The position numbers and the translations under genes are program-made. Shown here piece after piece: positions 25,822-35,081 of a stretch of DNA of 64,000 bases (its first letter is position 1; the number at the start of each line of letters is the position of its first letter). The notes under the pieces were generated by a model. That model saw only the letters and a program-made list of their open reading frames with translations, was not told where the DNA came from and searched no databases. The DNA lies in assembly GCA_005223125.1 (NCBI GenBank), contig NJBH01000009.1, positions 1-64,000 on the forward strand. Reading direction: 5' to 3'. The DNA comes from Promethearchaeota archaeon Loki_b32 (GTDB lineage: Archaea > Asgardarchaeota > Lokiarchaeia > Sigyniarchaeales > SOKP01).

Positions 25822-27231
25822 TCATTCGATTTTTTGGCATATCTTATCAATTTTTTTTATTGTATCATCAACAATTTCATCAGAATGAAGCATACAGGTA
25901 TAAAATCTGCTGCCAGCTACAGAAATTATCTCTTGATCGACTAATGCCGCGCCCATTTCATCCATGAAGTCTTTTCGAATTTTAATTTGCCCTGATTGTT
26001 TTGGATCGTTTAAATCCAAGCCAAAAACACAACTTGTATGAAAATGGACAGTTCCACCAAAATTATATGAAAACCATGGTAAATTATATTTCTCAAATAC
26101 TTCATTTAAACCATGTGATAATCGAGAAGCAGCTCGTCCTGCTTTCTCTGTAGCTTTTGTTTCTTCTACGTATTTCATAGCCCAATAGGCAGCTGCGCAT
26201 GTTAAAGGGTTTGCTGCTAATGTACCTCCACAATACGCCCTTTTAGCACCACCTCCAACTCCTGCTGCAACAGTCGCCATAATATCTGCTCGACCACCTA
26301 AAGCTGCTGCAGAGGGATATCCATGACCAACAATTTTCCCAAAGACAGATAAATCTGGATTATATCCAAAATATCCTTGCCCTCCAGACATGTGTAATCG
26401 AAATGCGCAAACAACTTCATCAGAAATTAATAACGTTCCATTATTATGGCATAATTCTTCTACCTCCTTATTAAAACCCAATCTAACGGGATTAGCCCCT
26501 GATTCACCACCCATTGGTTCAATAATAACAGCTGCAACTTTCTTTTTCTCTTTAAATATTTGTTCCAAAGCTTCAATATCATTAGGTGGAATGGAATCAA
26601 TATATTTATAGATTTCTTTTGGTATTCCATGAGATTCTAGCCTCTTAGTCCCAGAAATATGCATGTCAAAAACCAATTGATCAGACCACCCATGATAACT
26701 TCCACCAATTTTAATAATGTGTTTTCTACCTGTAAATATACGTGCTACACGGATTGCTAACATGTCAGCTTCAGTGCCAGATTGCAACCACCTAATAATT
26801 TCACAAGATGGAAAATGTTTTTGTAATTGTTCAGCAGCTAAATATTCATATTCATTAGTTAATCCGTGACAAGGTCCAAATTCTTGAATAACCTCACCAA
26901 CTTTATCGATTAAGGGTTTATATTGATGACCTAAAATGATAGGACCTCCACACATTAAATAATCTGTTAAAACTACTTCATCTATAGTCTCCATATAACA
27001 AGCATACACGCGCTTACTAGCGAGCGGAAAGGGGTGATTAAAAGCAAGATTATGTTCTACACCACCAGGGATAATTTTGCGTGCTCTTTCATATGCTTCT
27101 TTAGATTTTGGGTGATTATTATGATACCTTTCAATAATCCCTTTCAATTCCTTTGGTTTAAATTTTCTAATTGGTTGATTCACAATGTTTTCAATTCTAG
27201 CTCTCATATCTTCATATTTCATACTAGACAT
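25822..27231 (-). CDS. Class III aminotransferase (glutamate-1-semialdehyde aminomutase-like)
   Basis: 469 residues, fold type I PLP enzyme. It has PGGVEHNLAFNHPFP near the N-terminus, QSGTEADMLAIRVAR, IKIGGSYHGWSD, EPMGGESG, LISDEVVCAFR (PLP-binding Asp) and VFGKIVGHGYPSAAALGGR with the PLP Lys in FGKIV. It aligns best with GSA-aminomutase-like proteins, but the N-terminal 60 residues are extra and no tetrapyrrole genes lie near, so HemL function is doubtful. It could act on an amino-sugar or beta-amino acid. It ends three bases from the convergent M29 gene. Confidence 0.88.
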   Translation of the reverse strand: MSSMKYEDMRARIENIVNQPIRKFKPKELKGIIERYHNNHPKSKEAYERARKIIPGGVEHNLAFNHPFPLASKRVYACYMETIDEVVLTDYLMCGGPIILGHQYKPLIDKVGEVIQEFGPCHGLTNEYEYLAAEQLQKHFPSCEIIRWLQSGTEADMLAIRVARIFTGRKHIIKIGGSYHGWSDQLVFDMHISGTKRLESHGIPKEIYKYIDSIPPNDIEALEQIFKEKKKVAAVIIEPMGGESGANPVRLGFNKEVEELCHNNGTLLISDEVVCAFRLHMSGGQGYFGYNPDLSVFGKIVGHGYPSAAALGGRADIMATVAAGVGGGAKRAYCGGTLAANPLTCAAAYWAMKYVEETKATEKAGRAASRLSHGLNEVFEKYNLPWFSYNFGGTVHFHTSCVFGLDLNDPKQSGQIKIRKDFMDEMGAALVDQEIISVAGSRFYTCMLHSDEIVDDTIKKIDKICQKIE

Positions 27232-27533
27232 ATTAAATCAAAAATAGCATTTTTTTGGTAACTAAACTAAGTAGTAAATTGTAACATCAAAAATTAAGTT
27301 TGTTTTTTAAAGAATCAAATAGTTTTACTCAGATTTCATTGAGATTATATTTGTATCTTCTAGTAATTAATGGGAATGATTAATTTATGATTAATAAGAG
27401 CTTCAATTATATCTATAATGGTGTCTTCATTTTTGTGATTCAATTTTTCTATTAAGGTCATTAGTTTAAATATATTTTTTATTGACTTTAACTCAGAAAA
27501 TCTTTATTTGTATTAACATCATTTATATAAAAT
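27232..27533. other. Intergenic region between divergent genes
   Basis: About 300 bp of AT-rich sequence. It holds promoters for the aminotransferase (minus) and FGGY kinase (plus); TTTAAATATATTTT at 27465-27478 is a good TATA candidate for the kinase. A 33-codon minus-strand frame (27360-27461) is present but unsupported. Confidence 0.35.
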
Positions 27534-29156
27534 ATGTCTAATTCACAAAGAAAATATATCCTAGCAATTGATCATGGTACTGGTGGTCCAAAATCCGCTA
27601 TAGTATCTACACAAGGGGAGGTTCTCGAATGGGCTTTTCAAGAAGTATCTTTACATGTAGAAAAAGGTGGGGCAGTAGAACAAGATCCTGATGATTGGTG
27701 GAAAGCTATTTTGAAAACTTCCAAGCAAGTTATTGATAATAGTAGAGTTTCAGTTGATGATATTGTAGGTGTGTGCAACACAAGCCAATGGAGCGGAACT
27801 GTAGCAGTTGATAAAGATGGAAATCATTTAATGAATTCAATAATTTGGATGGATACAAGGGGGTCAAAATACATTGAAAAATTTTATAAGAGCTTAATTC
27901 AAGTATCCGGATATTCTTTATCTAAAATTTTAAAATGGATAAAACGAACTGGGGGAGGTCCTAGTCAAAGTGGGAAGGATCCGATCGCACATATATTATG
28001 GATTAAGAATGAACTCCCTGAGATTTATAATAAGACTTTCAAATTCTTAGAACCTCAAGATTTTATTAATGCAAAACTTACAGGGAAATATGCTGCTTCA
28101 CCAGTTTCAATTCACCTCCATTGGGTAACAGATATAAGAGATATTAATAATGTGAAATATTCAAAAAAACTAATTAAAGGCTTAAAAATCGACCCACAGA
28201 AATTACCAGAAATTAAATCTTCAATTGATATACTCGGACCATTAAAAAATAATGTAGCTGATGAATTAGGACTTAATAGAGGAGTTAAGGTCGTTGTAGG
28301 CGCACCAGATGTGCCATCTGCGACAGTTGGATCTGGTGCTGTTAATAACTATGAAGCACATATTTATATTGGCACATCTGATTGGTTAACGTGCCACGTT
28401 CCCCATAAAAAAACAGATCTTACTCATAATATGGCTAGCGTTCCATCCGCAATTCCGGGAAGATATATTATTGGCAATGAACAAGAAATAGCTGGAGGGG
28501 CACTATCATTTCTTAGAGATAACATTTTATACCATAAAGATGAGTTATTAAAAGAAGAAGCTGTTCCCGATGTGTATAAAATATTCGATAGAATAGTGGA
28601 AAATGTTCCTGCTGGTTCAAACAATCTTATTTTTACTCCTTGGCTTATAGGAGAAAGGACTCCGATTGAAGATCATACTATAAGAGGCGGCCTATATAAT
28701 CTATCGTTAGAAATGACTCGCGAACACATAATCCGAGCAATTTTTGAAGGTGTAGCATATAATATACGATGGTTATTTATGTATATAGAGAAATTTGTTC
28801 AAAAATGGAAAATGAAAGAAAACCCGAGTATGACAAAGCAGGATATTATAATCCCTGAACTTAATATTATCGGGGGTGGAGCTCAGAGTAATATATGGTG
28901 TCAGATTTTTGCTGATGTTCTTAACAGAAACATAAAACAAGTATCAAATCCAATTCAAGCAAATGCTCGTGGAGCTGCGTTTATTGGTTCTGTAGGACTG
29001 GGATATCTTAAATGGGATGAGATCCAAAGATGTTGTGAGATTTCAAATATCTTTACACCTAATCCAGAAAACAGAGAAGTATATGATAAGCTATTCAAGG
29101 AATATTTGAATATATATAAAATTATGAGAAAACCCTTTAAACGCTTAAATGAATAA
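27534..29156 (+). CDS. FGGY-family carbohydrate kinase
   Basis: 540 residues. The N-terminal ATPase domain begins ILAIDHGTGGPKSAIVSTQG, with DPDDWWKA, CNTSQWSGTVAVD and IIWMDTRG. The C-terminal domain has APDVPSATVGSGAVN, IYIGTSDWL, PWLIGERTPIEDHTIRGG and the adenosine site IIGGGAQSNIWCQIFADVL and ANARGAAFIGS. The pattern is closest to xylulokinase/gluconokinase-type members, with the usual DQGT replaced by DHGT. It phosphorylates a sugar or sugar acid. It may feed the aldolase at 23639, but they are not in one operon. Confidence 0.92.
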   Translation: MSNSQRKYILAIDHGTGGPKSAIVSTQGEVLEWAFQEVSLHVEKGGAVEQDPDDWWKAILKTSKQVIDNSRVSVDDIVGVCNTSQWSGTVAVDKDGNHLMNSIIWMDTRGSKYIEKFYKSLIQVSGYSLSKILKWIKRTGGGPSQSGKDPIAHILWIKNELPEIYNKTFKFLEPQDFINAKLTGKYAASPVSIHLHWVTDIRDINNVKYSKKLIKGLKIDPQKLPEIKSSIDILGPLKNNVADELGLNRGVKVVVGAPDVPSATVGSGAVNNYEAHIYIGTSDWLTCHVPHKKTDLTHNMASVPSAIPGRYIIGNEQEIAGGALSFLRDNILYHKDELLKEEAVPDVYKIFDRIVENVPAGSNNLIFTPWLIGERTPIEDHTIRGGLYNLSLEMTREHIIRAIFEGVAYNIRWLFMYIEKFVQKWKMKENPSMTKQDIIIPELNIIGGGAQSNIWCQIFADVLNRNIKQVSNPIQANARGAAFIGSVGLGYLKWDEIQRCCEISNIFTPNPENREVYDKLFKEYLNIYKIMRKPFKRLNE

Positions 29157-29219
29157 TCAAATATAATCTTCTACAACGCAATTAAAACTCATTTTTCTTA
29201 TTCTTTTCTCTAGAATTTC

Positions 29220-30071
29220 TTAATCATTGATTTTTTTCGCTAATTCGGGAGAAATTCTTCTGTGAACGAATTCTTTTATGAAACTTATATAGTTTTTTGA
29301 AACTGTTGAGGTAATTGCGATTTCTTTTAATTTTTTAATTAAATCCTTCTTTGAGATTTTTTTAACAGATTTTACAATTATTAGAGTTTTCTCAACATCT
29401 TCTAAAAACTTAGAAATATAGAAAGCTATAAATTTTAGTTGTTCATTTTTATCATCTTTACTTAAAGCAGAATTAATAATTGATTGTTCTAGTTCTAAGC
29501 CTGTTATCCAAGGCATTTGGACTATATATTTGCGGTTGTTCATAAGAAAAGCAGTTTTTCTCTTAATTTTAACCAAAGCATAGAAATATGTGACTAATGG
29601 ATAAATATCCCCGTCATATTTAAAAGTTTTTAAACTTCTTGTGTTTTTATACATTTCTGGCATTAAGTCATCAAGAACATTATTTATTACATCCAAATTT
29701 ACTTTAAATTCATTTTTAACAATAATATACAACGGATAATTAAACAACTTTGCATGAATTAAACCAGCGAAACATTGAAATCCCATTATATCGATAAATT
29801 CTTTTAAACTTATTGTTTTACCATCTTCTCGTGTTTTAATATCAGCTAGTGACAATATTGACAAATCGACAGTTTCGTATCCAATAATTCTTCCCTGAAC
29901 ATCTAGAAATACAATAAATATATGATCTTGACATACAGCACCTTTAGGTACCTGTATTTTTACATGACCAAATTTTTTTTCAGAAAATAAAGTTATAGGA
30001 ACTGGTACAGATTTTTCTGCGCCACAACTTGGACAAGTAACATGAATTGATTTATATTGTACTTGCATCAT
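29220..30071 (-). CDS. Hypothetical zinc-finger protein of Asgard type
   Basis: About 283 residues from ATG 30071, right after a GGTGGGG site. The N-terminus VTCPSCGAEKSVPVPITLFS begins a domain that continues KKFGHVKIQVPKGAVCQDHI and IFIVFLDVQGRIIGYETVDL, with C-x2-C and C-x2-H as likely zinc ligands. The middle is alpha/beta and the C-terminal 90 residues are helical and basic. I do not recognise a named family. It is probably soluble. Confidence 0.7.
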   Translation of the reverse strand: MMQVQYKSIHVTCPSCGAEKSVPVPITLFSEKKFGHVKIQVPKGAVCQDHIFIVFLDVQGRIIGYETVDLSILSLADIKTREDGKTISLKEFIDIMGFQCFAGLIHAKLFNYPLYIIVKNEFKVNLDVINNVLDDLMPEMYKNTRSLKTFKYDGDIYPLVTYFYALVKIKRKTAFLMNNRKYIVQMPWITGLELEQSIINSALSKDDKNEQLKFIAFYISKFLEDVEKTLIIVKSVKKISKKDLIKKLKEIAITSTVSKNYISFIKEFVHRRISPELAKKIND

Positions 30072-30238
30072 ATACCCCACCAAAAATTAGAATTATTAAA
30101 AACGTACATTTAAACACGTGACTTTTTACAAATATAAATCTATCCCAATTTAAAAGATGTTCAGATATCTACACAATATAAGTAAAAGCCAATATAAAAA
30201 ATAAAATAATATTTAAAAAAAGAGAAAAAAACTAACAC

Positions 30239-30763
30239 TTATCGATTTTCTTCTTTTTCGTGGTGTAACATAACTACAATACCTAGTATCAACATCGCCG
30301 AGTCATCTGAAACCGCAGGATTTATCTTCACACCATAGGTTCCTTTTATTTTAAATAATTTTTTGCTTATTTCAGCAACTTCTTTACCATCTTTTATAAT
30401 TTTATATTTTAAAGCCCAAATATTACCTTTCATCTTAAATAGCTTTGTTTCATTCGGGGCCTCAAACCAATAATTAGGTTTTACAGATACTAATTTCCTT
30501 TTAAGCTTACCAATTAATTTATCTTCATCTTCTTCTCCACCTTCATAAAATTTATAGGTGGAGCGCATAGAAACAACTTTCTCATGAACCGTTAATAATG
30601 CGTTATCACTGAGATCCCTCAAACGATAAGTATTACCAATTTTTATTAATTTTCCCTTAAAATAGCCAAGTTCTTCTCTATCTGGAGTCATTACCTTAAC
30701 TTTATCTTTAAAAGACATTAGTTTCTCTTGAAGTAAAAATTCTCTTTGTTTAGTTAATTCCAT
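30239..30763 (-). CDS. LURP-one/Tubby-C-like domain protein
   Basis: 174 residues, nearly all one beta-barrel around a central helix. The N-terminus FLLQEKLMSFKDKVKVMTPD, alternating strands, KLFKIKGTYGVKINP and a hydrophobic final helix SAMLILGIVVMLHHE match LURP-one-related proteins, relatives of phospholipid scramblases. In eukaryotes these bind membranes or lipids; the archaeal role is unknown. AT-rich DNA with an A-run on the plus strand beyond the stop gives an oligo-T terminator on the minus strand. Confidence 0.78.
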   Translation of the reverse strand: MELTKQREFLLQEKLMSFKDKVKVMTPDREELGYFKGKLIKIGNTYRLRDLSDNALLTVHEKVVSMRSTYKFYEGGEEDEDKLIGKLKRKLVSVKPNYWFEAPNETKLFKMKGNIWALKYKIIKDGKEVAEISKKLFKIKGTYGVKINPAVSDDSAMLILGIVVMLHHEKEENR

Positions 30764-30881
30764 CCATACCTCAACTTAATTTTATAATACTTTTTTTAAT
30801 AAAATATTGAAATTCAAGTTTAAAAATATATGTACTTGACAAAAAAATAAAAAAGAATAAAGGAATTTTGATAAAATAAAG

Positions 30882-32753
30882 TTAACCTTTAATTGATTTT
30901 CCCTGTTCAAGTTTAGTAAAATCTTTTTCTTGAAGTTCACGTCGCTGAACTTTACCAGTCATACTAACTGGCATTTTTCTTACAAATTCAATATATTTTG
31001 GCGATTTCCATTTAGCCATATTTTCTCTTGCCCACTCTTTCAACTGCTCACTTGTAATATCTCTATCTGCTTTAAAACCTTTCTTTAAGGTTACCCAGGC
31101 TTTAACCGCTTCACCAGTCATTTCATCAGGTAATCCGGCCACCGCAACTTCATCTATTTTTTCATGATGTCCCATAAGTTCTTCAACCTCTTTTGGAAAT
31201 ACAGAATGTCCTGAAACTTTAATTAAGGATTTTTTGCGATCTCGTATCTCGACCCATCCATGCTCGTCCATAAACCCAATATCACCTGTAAGTAACCAAC
31301 GTTTTCCACTCCAATATTTCAAATTATCTTCTTGTTCTTTTTGTTTTCCTAGATATCCTAACATGATATGCGGCCCTGCACAACAAATTTCTCCCGTATT
31401 CTCGATACCAAAACCTCCTCTTTCTTTTGTACCATCACAAATTGGTCCTGCTTCAAAATTATCTGAAGGGAAAATAGCCCAATCTGCGCCTGGTAATGGT
31501 AATCCCAGTTTTCCAGACTTGGTTGGCCCCCAGAAAGGAGCCACACTCTGTACAGGCGAAGTTTCCGTTAATCCATAACCAGCGCGTATTGGGCAAAAAA
31601 TTGACTCAAAAGGATCCTTTACATAAGAATGCAATGGACCTGCTCCTTGTGTGGCATATCTCAGTTTCTTCCACAAATCATATTTCTTTTTAAATTCATC
31701 AACACCCATTTGTTGTACAAAATCTGTAAACCTTTTAAACCACATTTCGACTCCTGTATATATTATTCCTTCAGGAGTATCTATCTTATTGATTGCTTCG
31801 CATAGAACATCATCTGAAGGTGGTTTTGGGAATAGAAGCATAACCATTCCTATACCAAGAGCAGCATTCATGACACAAGTCATACCAAAGCTATGAAAAA
31901 AGGGAATTGATCCTATAGTTACCACACCTGGCCCTAGATTTGTCCAAGGTTTAATCATATTTAGATTAGCACTTAGATTAGCATGTGAAAGCATTGCAAC
32001 TTTAGGTAGTCCAGTAGTACCTCCAGTCATGAGATATATCGCAGGATCTATCCAAGGATCAATATCAACCTTAATTTCTTCTGGCTGTGTTTCTTGAATA
32101 ATTTTATCCATCCAGTATACTTTATAATTTTCAGTTTCATCGGGTATTTTGTCTCGAGCACTTGGTACACCTAACTTCTCAATTGTATCCTCATCTGCAG
32201 TGAAAAAATCTACAAAATTTGAAGGTATTAAAAATTTTACAGCAGTTTTAGGGAGTACGTCTTTAGGACCAGCAATATATAACATATCCATCATAACAAA
32301 TACTTTTGCTTTAGTCATATTTAAGGAATGCAAAAGCTCCATTGGTCTATAAGTAGGATTAATACCCTGGGCAATAGCACCAATATACTGACAACCCATA
32401 TAAGCAACCACAAAATTGATAGAATTTGGTAGATCAATAGCAACAATATCACCTTTTCTAATCCCAAGAGTTTGATGAAGAAACGTCCCAAAGCGTTTTC
32501 CATAATCAAATATAGTTCTTAATTTTACACGCTCTATATATGGACCATACACGAAAATACAGATATCATTGTCCAATGTCCCATATAACTCTGTAGCTTT
32601 TAAAAAGTATTCCCACATTGGTAAAATTTCTACATCTTCAACGTCTCTTAGTTGTTTTGGCACACCTTCAGGCCAATAACCTCCTTCTTCAGGACTTACG
32701 AACCAAACTTTTTTTTCGTCAACTAAAAATTCTGGATCATCTAAACTTTTCAT
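30882..32753 (-). CDS. Long-chain-fatty-acid--CoA ligase-like enzyme
   Basis: 623 residues, ANL superfamily. It has LMTGGTTGLPKVAMLSHANL (ATP phosphate loop), GYGLTETSPVQS (A5), TGDIGFMDEHGWVEIRDRKK (A7-A8), VSGHSVFPKEVEE and the C-terminal catalytic Lys in SMTGKVQRREL. Length and A-motifs fit acyl-CoA synthetases rather than luciferase or NRPS domains. It would activate a fatty acid as acyl-AMP and then acyl-CoA. With the thiolase at 60631 it points to some acyl-CoA metabolism. It is monocistronic, with ATG 32753. Confidence 0.93.
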   Translation of the reverse strand: MKSLDDPEFLVDEKKVWFVSPEEGGYWPEGVPKQLRDVEDVEILPMWEYFLKATELYGTLDNDICIFVYGPYIERVKLRTIFDYGKRFGTFLHQTLGIRKGDIVAIDLPNSINFVVAYMGCQYIGAIAQGINPTYRPMELLHSLNMTKAKVFVMMDMLYIAGPKDVLPKTAVKFLIPSNFVDFFTADEDTIEKLGVPSARDKIPDETENYKVYWMDKIIQETQPEEIKVDIDPWIDPAIYLMTGGTTGLPKVAMLSHANLSANLNMIKPWTNLGPGVVTIGSIPFFHSFGMTCVMNAALGIGMVMLLFPKPPSDDVLCEAINKIDTPEGIIYTGVEMWFKRFTDFVQQMGVDEFKKKYDLWKKLRYATQGAGPLHSYVKDPFESIFCPIRAGYGLTETSPVQSVAPFWGPTKSGKLGLPLPGADWAIFPSDNFEAGPICDGTKERGGFGIENTGEICCAGPHIMLGYLGKQKEQEDNLKYWSGKRWLLTGDIGFMDEHGWVEIRDRKKSLIKVSGHSVFPKEVEELMGHHEKIDEVAVAGLPDEMTGEAVKAWVTLKKGFKADRDITSEQLKEWARENMAKWKSPKYIEFVRKMPVSMTGKVQRRELQEKDFTKLEQGKSIKG

Positions 32754-32868
32754 TTTAAATATCCTTTTTTTATTGTATTTTAAAATATTATTTCTTTTTA
32801 AAATGATGGTTAATTAAAAAGAATAATTGTATTCACAATTAAATCGAAGAATGGTTTATAGATAATAA

Positions 32869-33726
32869 ATGAGTTTTAAAAAAAAACTTGCTGAAAAGTT
32901 AAATAATACGTTAGATGAGGGGGAGCTCTCACTTCTTCCACGAGGTTTTCAGACTTTGGGGAAAATTATTATTATAAAATTAAATTCAAAATTATTTGAT
33001 AAAAAAGATATCATTGCCCAAGCATACCTAGATTTACTTCCTAAAATGAGAGCAGTTTACTTAAATATGGGTAGAATTGTAGGAACATGTAGAGAACCAG
33101 AAAATATTGAATACATCATGGGAGAAGATGATCCTATTGTTGAACATAAAGAACACGATGTAATTTACAGGTTCAATATAACTAAAATCATGTTTAGTAA
33201 GGGAAATATTAATGAAAGAAAATATCTCGCAACCTTAGTTAAAAATGGAGAAATAATTGTTGATATGTTTGCGGGAATAGGATATTTTTCACTTCCTATT
33301 GCAAAACACTCTGGTGTAGAAAGAATTTATAGCATTGAACTAAATCCTGAATCATACAAATTTTTCCTGGAAAATATTAAACTTAATCATTTAGAAAAAA
33401 TAATTTTTCCAATTAAGGGGGATTGCAAGATCGAGGTTGTAAAACTTAGTGAATCGGGAATTAGAGCTGATAGAGTCATCATGGGTGTTTTTCCTGCTCC
33501 TAAGGATTACATAAGAGAAGCATTATCTTTAGTAAAAGATAAAGGAACGATGTTTCACTATGAAGGGGTGGTAGAGAAAGATAATTTCTTTCCTCTATTT
33601 GAAGAATTTAAAGAAATAACACTTAAGGAAGGATACAAATGTGAATTAAATTCACATAGATTTGTTAAAAGTTATGGTCCTCACTTAAATCATGTTGTTT
33701 TAGATAATTTTGTCTTTAAAATTTAG
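32869..33726 (+). CDS. taw2: Taw2-like tRNA(Phe) wybutosine aminocarboxypropyltransferase
   Basis: 285 residues. The class I SAM fold has VDMFAGIGYFSLPIAKHSGV (motif I), IYSIELNPESYKFFLENIKL and MGVFPAPKDYIREALSLVKD. The upstream part MRAVYLNMGRIVGTCREPEN is the Trm5/TYW2 pattern. The GIGYF in motif I, and a length between Taw2 and Trm5, favour Taw2, which adds the aminocarboxypropyl group of SAM to base 37. A Trm5-type m1G37 methyltransferase is the alternative. It begins a run of nucleic-acid enzymes reaching to 37166. Confidence 0.72.
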   Translation: MSFKKKLAEKLNNTLDEGELSLLPRGFQTLGKIIIIKLNSKLFDKKDIIAQAYLDLLPKMRAVYLNMGRIVGTCREPENIEYIMGEDDPIVEHKEHDVIYRFNITKIMFSKGNINERKYLATLVKNGEIIVDMFAGIGYFSLPIAKHSGVERIYSIELNPESYKFFLENIKLNHLEKIIFPIKGDCKIEVVKLSESGIRADRVIMGVFPAPKDYIREALSLVKDKGTMFHYEGVVEKDNFFPLFEEFKEITLKEGYKCELNSHRFVKSYGPHLNHVVLDNFVFKI

Positions 33727-33788
33727 ATAATTTTATTTATAGAATAGAAGAAATATATCTTATATAGAAGTGAAGAGTGAACCATAAA

Positions 33789-35039
33789 ATGATTGGTTTA
33801 GATTATAGTCATAATAATTTTTTAGTATTAGAATCGTCTAGTTTTGGCGAATTTACGCAGTTCCTGTTTACATCTGGATATAAATTAGGTAAAATCGAGA
33901 CTGGATTTAATTCTTTAGACAATTTAGATAAGTACAATGTAATAATACTCTCAACTCCTCGAAATACGAGTTTAAAATTGAATGAGATTAAAATACTTGA
34001 GAAATATGTAAAAAATGGAGGAAGTCTTTTAATTGTCAGTTCTAGTGGAGGAGATTATACAAATAGTACGAATTTAAATGATTTAACACAAAAATTTGGA
34101 TTTGAATTTGTATCAGATGAGATATATGATTCAGTGAATTATGTCAATCTTCAAAAAAGACCTATTATCACTAAAATTAAACCTCATGTAATAACAGACC
34201 AAATTAAAAAAATTGTTTTTTCAAGTACTTGTTCTACAAAAATCTTAGATTTTATCGAGGATGAGAAGAATGTAAAAATACAGGGTGTAATGCAATCTGG
34301 ATTAAATTGTTGGCGTAAACGTTATGATGGAGAATATTGGGTTGAAGAAGACAGTCCCAAGATTCAATTGATGGTTGTTGTGGAATATTTTAAGGGTAAA
34401 GTTGTTGGTTTTGGAAATCTTAGTATATTTTCATCTCTTGCCCGTGAGTATGGTTTTTCTGCTTTTGATAATGATATTTTAATAGCAAATATTCTGAGTT
34501 TTTTAATAGGAAGTTTAGAATCTGAAGGAAAACCGGTGACAATTGAATTAAATTTAGATTTATATTATTGGGTTGAAGGTATTGTTAAAAAAGAAAAATG
34601 GGATAATGTTTCAGATCTTATTAATGTAAGTCTTAAATACTTTAAAGATAATTACGATACTATTATAAAGGAAATTAAAAAATTACGATTAGAGAGATTA
34701 GAGAAAAGGAAAGCATACAAAAAAACGATAGAAGAAAAAGAAAGAAAAGAAATTCCTGAGGATGATGTGATAGATAAAGTTCCGGTTTTAGTAAGAAAGA
34801 AAGAAGATCTTGAAGATATTATGGATGCTTTAGGAGATTTAACTGGTGAAAAATATGAAATTTCCATTGAATTGGATGATGAAGAAGGAAATTTACCTGG
34901 AAAGAAATCACTATTAGATTATACAGATGATGATATAGATGAATTTGAGAAGGGATTTCCTAAAAAAGCAATTTGGCACGGAAAACCAACCATCGCATTT
35001 AAAGAGTGGTTGGATAAAAAATATAAAAATCAAAATTAG
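33789..35039 (+). CDS. GIFT-domain protein resembling the IFT52 N-terminus
   Basis: About 416 residues. Residues 1-150 follow the GATase-1-like GIFT domain: YNVIILSTPRNTSLKLNEIK, ILEKYVKNGGSLLIVSSSGG, then TNLNDLTQKFGFEFVSDEIY. In IFT52 the same order occurs (PREKFT...L..YL..GG.. then TNIN.L..E.GI). The similarity is from memory, not computed. The following region (150-230) adds strands, then a charged coiled coil (about 285-325), an acidic stretch and the tail AIWHGKPTIAFKEWLDKKYK. ATG 33789 is chosen over GTG 33777 because GAGTGA lies between them. Confidence 0.65.
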   Translation: MIGLDYSHNNFLVLESSSFGEFTQFLFTSGYKLGKIETGFNSLDNLDKYNVIILSTPRNTSLKLNEIKILEKYVKNGGSLLIVSSSGGDYTNSTNLNDLTQKFGFEFVSDEIYDSVNYVNLQKRPIITKIKPHVITDQIKKIVFSSTCSTKILDFIEDEKNVKIQGVMQSGLNCWRKRYDGEYWVEEDSPKIQLMVVVEYFKGKVVGFGNLSIFSSLAREYGFSAFDNDILIANILSFLIGSLESEGKPVTIELNLDLYYWVEGIVKKEKWDNVSDLINVSLKYFKDNYDTIIKEIKKLRLERLEKRKAYKKTIEEKERKEIPEDDVIDKVPVLVRKKEDLEDIMDALGDLTGEKYEISIELDDEEGNLPGKKSLLDYTDDDIDEFEKGFPKKAIWHGKPTIAFKEWLDKKYKNQN

Positions 35040-35081
35040 TCTAACACTAAAATAGATATTAAATCTATTATTCTATTTCTT

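Noticed and set aside
25822-27231. HemL of haem synthesis
   Set aside because: An extra N-terminal region and lack of tetrapyrrole neighbours make the specific assignment unsafe.
27360-27461. 33-codon minus-strand frame starting MTLIEKLNHK
   Set aside because: Too short, no recognisable motif, no clear ribosome site; left as intergenic.
31234-31896. Overlapping plus-strand frames inside the acyl-CoA ligase gene
   Set aside because: They are antisense to a full-length enzyme with all motifs intact.
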